Below are positions 59,085 through 64,000 of a stretch of DNA of 64,000 bases, one piece after another. The position numbers were made by a program, and so were the translations under genes. Position 1 is the stretch's first letter. Every line of letters starts with the position of its first letter. This DNA comes from UBA6522 sp965221035 (GTDB taxonomy: Bacteria > Pseudomonadota > Gammaproteobacteria > Steroidobacterales > Rariloculaceae): assembly GCA_965221035.1 (NCBI GenBank), contig OZ244860.1, positions 744,001 through 808,000 on the forward strand. The letters run 5' to 3'. The notes beneath the pieces are model-generated. The model did not search any database. It was not told where the DNA came from and saw only the letters and a list, made by a program, of their open reading frames with translations.

Positions 59085-61136
59085 TCAGGTTGGGATGCTG
59101 CCCGTCAGTTCTTCCAGGGCGGACTCGTCCAGCACCGGGACACCGAGTTTCTCCGCCCGGGCCACCTTGGATCCCGGCCGATCCCCCGCGATGACCGCAT
59201 CCGTGGCCCCGGAAACGCTGCCCGTGACCTTCGCCCCCAACGCCACCAGGCGCTCTTTCGCCTGTTGGCGGGTCATGCTGTCCAAGGTCCCGGTGAGCAC
59301 GTAGGTCTTTCCGGCAAGCGGCTTCGCGTCCGCGTTCTCGTCCACGTCCTGCGGCTCCGGCCAGCGGATGCCGCTTTCCAGCAGCCTCCGAACGATCTCG
59401 CGATTGCGCCCTTCCTGAAAAAAGGCCCGAATCTGGTCCGCCACCACGGGACCGACATCGTCCACTTCCTGCAACTGTGCCTCGTCGGCGCCGATCAGCT
59501 TGTCGACCGACCCGACGTGGGCGGCGATCGCCTCGGCGGTGGCTTCGCCGACACCGCGAATACCGAGCGCATGGAGAAAACGGCCCAGCGTGGTCTTCTT
59601 GCTCTTCTCCAGGGCGTCAACCAGGTTCTCGGCGGACTTCGGCCCCATTCGTTCGAGTTCGGTCAATTCCTCCACGCGCAGGTCGTAGAGGTCCGCGGGC
59701 GACTTCACCAGGCCCGCTTCGATCAGCTGTTCCACGCGTTGCATGCCGAGCCCCTCGATGTCCATGGCCAGACGCGAGGCGAAATGGCGGATTCCCTCCC
59801 GGAGTTGCGCCCTGCAGACCAGCCCCCCGACACACCGGGCGACCACCTCGCCTTCGGGGCGCACGACTTCCGAGCCGCAGTCGGGACAGGTTTTCGGGAG
59901 TTCGACCGGCCGGGTTCCTTTCGGCCGGCGGTCCGGCAACACCTTGACCACTTCGGGGATCACGTCGCCGGCGCGTCGGACGACGACCGTATCCCCCGCC
60001 CTCACATCCTTGCGCGCCAGCTCGTCCATGTTGTGCAGCGTGGCGTTGCTCACGGTCACGCCGCCGACAAAGACGGGCTCGAGCCGCGCCAGGGGCGTCA
60101 TCGCGCCGGTGCGTCCCACCTGGAAATCCACCGCCTGGACCACCGTCAGTTCCTCCTGGGCGGGGAACTTGTGGGCGATGGCCCAGCGGGGAGCGCGTGA
60201 GACGGCGCCCAGGGCGGCCTGGTCCCGAAGCGAGTTGACCTTGTAGACCACCCCGTCGATTTCGTAGGGCAGCTCGTTGCGCACTTCCCCGGTCCGGGCG
60301 TAGTAGTCCAGGCACCCGTCGATGCCCGACACCACGGTCCACCGCGGACAGGTCTTCAATCCCAGTTCCCGGAGCCACGTCAGCGTTTCGCCGTGCGTCG
60401 CGATCTCCGGACCGCCCTGCACAACTCCGACGCCATAGAAGAACACATCCAGGGGCCGCCGGGCTGTGAGCTGGGAATCCAGCTGGCGAAGGCTCCCCGC
60501 CGCGGCGTTGCGGGGATTGACCAGCGTCTTTCCACCGGCCTCCCGGGCGCGTCGATTGTAGTCTTCAAAGCCGGCCAACGGCATGAACACTTCGCCCCGG
60601 ACTTCCAGCACGTCCGGCCACCGCCGGCCGCGCAACTTCAGTGGAACAGCCGGTATGGTGCGCACGTTGTGCGTGATGTCCTCGCCGGTCCGGCCGTCAC
60701 CGCGTGTGGCCGCCTGCGCCAGCACCCCTCGCTCGTAGCGAAGACTGACGGCCGCGCCGTCGAGCTTGGGCTCGGCGACATATTCGATGTCCCCGGTCTT
60801 CGCTTCGTCCGCCCCGAGACGTTCGCGAACACGCCGGTCGAAATCCAGCAACTCGGCTTCGTCGAAGGCGTTGTCCAGCGACAGCATGGGCGTCCCGTGA
60901 CGGACATCGGCGAACTCGCCCACCGGTGTCGCTCCAACCCGACGGGTGGGTGAATCAGCCGTTACGTATTGCGGAAACGCCTCCTCCAGTTCCCGCAGGC
61001 GGCGCATGAGCCGATCATATTCGGCATCCGGTACGGTCGGGTCATCGAGCACGTAGTACGCGTGGTCGTGGGATTGAATGCGGGCGCGAAGCTCCGCAAG
61101 TTCGCGGGCGGCGTCCTCGGAAGCAGCGTCGCCCAA
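59085..61136 (-). CDS. ligA: NAD-dependent DNA ligase LigA
   Basis: About 683 residues. Ia domain (IQSHDHAYYVLDDPTVPDAE), adenylation Lys in VAEPKLDGAAVSLRYERG, OB fold, zinc finger (CPDCGSEVVRPEGEVVARC), helix-hairpin-helix region and a C-terminal BRCT domain (LAGKTYVLTGTLDSMTRQQA). It joins nicks in replication and repair. Start is ambiguous: a TTG at 61136, two bases after the zipA stop, gives the usual N-terminus; an ATG at 61211 would overlap zipA by 73 bases. The smc-zipA-ligA order is the normal gammaproteobacterial one. Confidence 0.93.
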   Translation of the reverse strand: MGDAASEDAARELAELRARIQSHDHAYYVLDDPTVPDAEYDRLMRRLRELEEAFPQYVTADSPTRRVGATPVGEFADVRHGTPMLSLDNAFDEAELLDFDRRVRERLGADEAKTGDIEYVAEPKLDGAAVSLRYERGVLAQAATRGDGRTGEDITHNVRTIPAVPLKLRGRRWPDVLEVRGEVFMPLAGFEDYNRRAREAGGKTLVNPRNAAAGSLRQLDSQLTARRPLDVFFYGVGVVQGGPEIATHGETLTWLRELGLKTCPRWTVVSGIDGCLDYYARTGEVRNELPYEIDGVVYKVNSLRDQAALGAVSRAPRWAIAHKFPAQEELTVVQAVDFQVGRTGAMTPLARLEPVFVGGVTVSNATLHNMDELARKDVRAGDTVVVRRAGDVIPEVVKVLPDRRPKGTRPVELPKTCPDCGSEVVRPEGEVVARCVGGLVCRAQLREGIRHFASRLAMDIEGLGMQRVEQLIEAGLVKSPADLYDLRVEELTELERMGPKSAENLVDALEKSKKTTLGRFLHALGIRGVGEATAEAIAAHVGSVDKLIGADEAQLQEVDDVGPVVADQIRAFFQEGRNREIVRRLLESGIRWPEPQDVDENADAKPLAGKTYVLTGTLDSMTRQQAKERLVALGAKVTGSVSGATDAVIAGDRPGSKVARAEKLGVPVLDESALEELTGSIPT

Positions 61137-61138
61137 GG

Positions 61139-61924
61139 TCAGGACCCAGGTTGACCGGGTCGATATTCGGCCAGTTCCTCGCGAAGATACCGTTCGCCCT
61201 GGATGCTCCACGAATTGCCGGCCTCATCCAGCATTTCGGCATCGAGCGACCGGCAAAGATCGCGCGCGGTCTCGACCATCCTGTCAAATCGCTCCACCGG
61301 GCCGCGGGTGCCCGGCAGGACCATGAAAAAGGTCATGCCGGGGAGGGTCGAACCCGCCAGGTCCGTCAGGTCGAAGGTACCGGGTTCCACCAGGTTGGCG
61401 ACGCTGAAACCGCTCTCGGGAACATCCTGGTCCTCGCAATAGTGGAAAATGTCGAATGGTCCGTGTTGCAGTCCGGCCTCCCGCAGCGCCTGCAACGTGC
61501 GGTTCGCATCCAGCTGCCGACCCTTTCCGGCGACAAGGCGCAGGCTGACCACCCGCTCCGCCCCCTCCGTATCGTCAGCCATCCCGGCAGCCGCGCCCGA
61601 GGTGCCGAAATTCACGTCCAATTCCGGACCGGGCGGGGTGCGTTCCTTGACCGCCGGCGGCAACGCGCCTTCGACCTCGACCTCGACCTCGACATCGTCC
61701 TCGCCCTCGTCCCCGTCCTCCGCGGCCGGGCGGTCAGCCGATCGCGCCGGAACGAACGCGGGACGGGCCGCCACCGGTTCAATGGTCCCGAGCTTGGGTT
61801 CCGAGCGGCGCTGTTCGGTTACGCGAGAGCGCGGCTTGAGCAATCCGAAGAGCAGGACGGCCAGGATGACCAGCAGGCCAAGGCCGAGAACCACCCAGCG
61901 CAATTCCAGTTCCGGCCAGGACAT
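61139..61924 (-). CDS. zipA: Cell division protein ZipA
   Basis: 261 residues. N-terminal transmembrane helix (RWVVLGLGLLVILAVLLFGL), a basic then Pro/acidic linker (~30-105) and a C-terminal ZipA domain (VVSLRLVAGKGRQLDANRTL, then FDIFHYCEDQDVPESGFSVA, and FFMVLPGTRGPVERFDRMVE) that binds the FtsZ C-terminus. It anchors FtsZ to the inner membrane. The start shares one base with the smc stop (TGATG), and the stop is two bases before the ligA TTG. Confidence 0.93.
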   Translation of the reverse strand: MSWPELELRWVVLGLGLLVILAVLLFGLLKPRSRVTEQRRSEPKLGTIEPVAARPAFVPARSADRPAAEDGDEGEDDVEVEVEVEGALPPAVKERTPPGPELDVNFGTSGAAAGMADDTEGAERVVSLRLVAGKGRQLDANRTLQALREAGLQHGPFDIFHYCEDQDVPESGFSVANLVEPGTFDLTDLAGSTLPGMTFFMVLPGTRGPVERFDRMVETARDLCRSLDAEMLDEAGNSWSIQGERYLREELAEYRPGQPGS

Positions 61925-64000
61925 CAGACGGCGGCAAGTTGCACAGCCTCGTCGATGTCGACGGCCACCAGCCGGGAAACACCCGGTTCGCTCATGGTCA
62001 CGCCCACCAACTGACGCATGGACTCCATGGTGGCCTTGTTGTGGGTGATCAGGACGAACTGCACCTGCTGCGACATTTCGTTGACGATTTCTGCAAAGCG
62101 GCCGACATTGGCATCGTCCAGGGGCGCATCCACCTCGTCCAGCAGGCAGAACGGCGCCGGGTTGAGTTCGAATATCGAAAAGACCAGCGCTACCGCCGTT
62201 AATGCCTTCTCGCCGCCCGAGAGCAAGTGAATCGTGCTCACGCGCTTGCCCGGAGGACGCGCCATGATCGTGACACCGGACGTGAGCAGGTCATCTCCCT
62301 CAAGTTCCAGATAGGCGTGCCCACCGCCGTACAGCCTGGGGAACAGGCGCGCCAATCCCGCATTGGCCGCCTTGAACGTTTCGTCGAACCGCGTTCGCGT
62401 CTCGCGGTCGATCTTGCGGATGGCGCCCTCCAGGGTGGCCAGCGACTTGCTCAGATCCTCGAACTGATCATCCATGTACCGCTTGCGCGCCAACTGCTTT
62501 TCGAGCTCGTCGATTGCCGCCAGGTTGACCGATCCCATCAACCGGATACGCCGTTCCAGCTTGTCAAGGCCGGACTCCCAGGACGAAACCGACGCGTCAT
62601 CGGGGAGCGACTCCTGCAGATGGTCCGTTTCGAAACCGGTCCTTGCGATTTCGGTGCGCATCGACTCCATTCGCACCTCGACCTCGCGCAGGCCGAGGCG
62701 GGCCTCCTCGACGGCCTGCCGGGCCGTATCGACTTCGCGTTCCTGCTCGGCGTGGCCGAACTTGGACTCTGTCAGGCGCGATTCCACGTCTTCCACCGCG
62801 CTGCGGGCCGCACGCAGCTCGTCCTCAACGCGCAGTTTTTCCTTCAACCGTTCTTCGAGCAGCCTCTTGTCTTCGGCCACGGGCTCGACGGACGCCTTGA
62901 TTTCGGATTCCAGTTCGTCGCGGCGCCGACGCAATTGAACCTGCTGGTCCCGCACCCGGTCCAGGGCGCCGAGCGCCGCCTCTCGGGTCTGTTTTCCCGA
63001 CTCGATCTGAAACGACAGGGACTGCGCCGCAGACCGGCCCCGCTCTTCGACGGCCCGCGCCTCCTCGAGCCGACGCCGATGCTCGGCACGGCGAGCCTCC
63101 AGTTCCGCCCGCGTGACCGCGAGTTTCTCCCGGCGCTCCTTGGCTCGGCCCAGCTCGGCCGCGGACTCGGCGCGCTGAACCCCGAGGGACTTCAGCTCCT
63201 CATCGATTTCTTCCATGCGGCGCTGTGCGGCCCGGTTACGCTGTATCAGCTCTTCCAGCCGCAAGCGGCCCGCCTCGAGTTCGCCGCTGACATTCATCCA
63301 CTTCTGCTGAAATTCGGCCGCCTCCGCCTGCGCCCGGCTCCGGCCATCTTCAAGATGCTCCAATTCCTTGCGTGTCTCGCCCAGCGCACTCCGCAGCCCC
63401 TCCTTGAGTTCGGCATGCCGCTCGACATCCGCCCGAAGCTGCTTGATCTGTGCCGCACGGGCCATCACGCCCGCCTGTGGATCGGCACCCCGCCTGATCC
63501 TGATCCACTGGGGTCCCATCCACAGCCCGTCGCGTGTGACCACGGACTCATGCGGCTTCAGCCGACCGCGGATGGCCAGTGCGTCGGTGACCGATTCGGC
63601 CCAGAAGACGCCCTTGAGCAACTGGTCCACGCCGGGCCCCTTGACGAAATGGCCCAGCAACCGCCGGGAACCGCCCCCGGCCGGGTCATCGCCGATGCCG
63701 CCTTCCCAAAGGGTCAGTTGACCCGTGGTCAGTCCCGAAAGGCTTTCGGCCACATCGTCGATGCGATCCATGCACACCGCCTGCAGGTAGTCGCCCAATA
63801 CCGTTTCCACGGCCGTTTCCCAGCCCGCTTCCACCTCCAGCCCGTCGGCGTAGCGGGGGTTGGAATGCCAGTCGCCGGAACGCAGCCATTCCCCGACCTC
63901 GCTCGATGCGGGTTCCGCCGCCGCCTCCTGCAAGGCCACAAGTGAAGCCAGCCGCCCTTGCTGCTCGTGCAGGGTCCGACCCGCCTCGTCCAGTCGCCGC
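61924..64000 (-). CDS. smc: Chromosome partition protein SMC, C-terminal part (5' end outside window)
   Basis: About 692 residues are visible, open past the window end. The hinge (ADGLEVEAGWETAVETVLGD, then LTTGQLTLWEGGI) is followed by a long right-handed coiled coil rich in Glu/Arg/Leu and the C-terminal ABC half: signature LLSGGEKALTAVALVFSIFE and Walker B FCLLDEVDAPLDDANVGRF with FVLITHNKATM. SMC with ScpA and ScpB compacts the chromosome. The N-terminal head lies beyond 64000. The stop overlaps the zipA start by one base. Confidence 0.95.
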   Translation of the reverse strand, partial: RRLDEAGRTLHEQQGRLASLVALQEAAAEPASSEVGEWLRSGDWHSNPRYADGLEVEAGWETAVETVLGDYLQAVCMDRIDDVAESLSGLTTGQLTLWEGGIGDDPAGGGSRRLLGHFVKGPGVDQLLKGVFWAESVTDALAIRGRLKPHESVVTRDGLWMGPQWIRIRRGADPQAGVMARAAQIKQLRADVERHAELKEGLRSALGETRKELEHLEDGRSRAQAEAAEFQQKWMNVSGELEAGRLRLEELIQRNRAAQRRMEEIDEELKSLGVQRAESAAELGRAKERREKLAVTRAELEARRAEHRRRLEEARAVEERGRSAAQSLSFQIESGKQTREAALGALDRVRDQQVQLRRRRDELESEIKASVEPVAEDKRLLEERLKEKLRVEDELRAARSAVEDVESRLTESKFGHAEQEREVDTARQAVEEARLGLREVEVRMESMRTEIARTGFETDHLQESLPDDASVSSWESGLDKLERRIRLMGSVNLAAIDELEKQLARKRYMDDQFEDLSKSLATLEGAIRKIDRETRTRFDETFKAANAGLARLFPRLYGGGHAYLELEGDDLLTSGVTIMARPPGKRVSTIHLLSGGEKALTAVALVFSIFELNPAPFCLLDEVDAPLDDANVGRFAEIVNEMSQQVQFVLITHNKATMESMRQLVGVTMSEPGVSRLVAVDIDEAVQLAAV

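Noticed and set aside
62227..63945. Long plus-strand open frame opposite smc
   Set aside because: Antisense to the SMC coding frame, which has clear motifs.

Overview
The window is a GC-rich (roughly 60-65% by eye) chromosomal segment of a Gammaproteobacterium. The diagnostic part is 29.0-46.8 kb, where cmk, rpsA, ihfB and lapA/lapB lie beside aroA, pheA, serC and gyrA, followed by an SAH/MTA deaminase gene, ubiG, a mupP-type phosphatase and yciK. From memory this matches the Pseudomonas-type order, with differences: serA sits between pheA and serC, and no tyrA or hisC is seen. ubiG, zipA, lapA/lapB and yciB also fit Gammaproteobacteria. The TonB-dependent receptors begin with the plug signature common in sphingomonads and uncultured marine Gammaproteobacteria, so a heterotroph living on dissolved organic matter is likely. 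No rRNA, tRNA, CRISPR array, prophage or insertion sequence was seen. No stretch over 300 bases lacks a gene.

Layout. 0-7.9 kb: 5' part of alr; an acrylyl-CoA-reductase-type oxidoreductase; a secreted NADP-binding reductase; a Tat-exported molybdenum hydroxylase; a membrane-anchored winged-helix regulator divergent from a PepSY membrane protein. 7.8-19.5 kb: a 2-oxoacid dehydrogenase E1-alpha/E1-beta/E2 set, a TonB receptor, a sodium/solute symporter, then on the other strand a Gfo/Idh/MocA oxidoreductase, a creatinase/DddP-like M24 protein with an altered metal site, a tartrate/D-malate dehydrogenase and a small NfeD-like protein. 19.5-29 kb: an accessory catabolic locus with a second TonB receptor, three paralogous secreted proteins of an unrecognised family, two DUF6152-like proteins, a Tat-exported amidohydrolase, a 4-carboxy-4-hydroxy-2-oxoadipate-type aldolase and a class III CoA-transferase. 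29-46.8 kb: the conserved core block, with a decayed HicA/HicB module after gyrA. 46.8-54 kb: a very large secreted metzincin-type protein with thrombospondin-3-like calcium repeats and two copies of an FG-GAP-like module. It is broken by one in-frame TAA immediately before the zinc-binding motif, and is coupled to a small membrane protein upstream. 54-64 kb: core genes rluB, scpB, scpA, an M50 protease, yciB, a yciI remnant, bolA, a parvulin lipoprotein, ligA, zipA and the 3' part of smc.

How the genes work together. The accessory half (0.7-29 kb) looks like uptake of an organic substrate through TonB receptors and a symporter, followed by extracytoplasmic steps (several products carry Sec or Tat signals) and cytoplasmic CoA, aldolase, dehydrogenase and 2-oxoacid chemistry. 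The aldolase next to a PF04909-type amidohydrolase hints at the aromatic 4,5-cleavage route, but the substrate cannot be read from sequence. The least explained material is the three-paralogue/DUF6152 locus and the interrupted giant metzincin.
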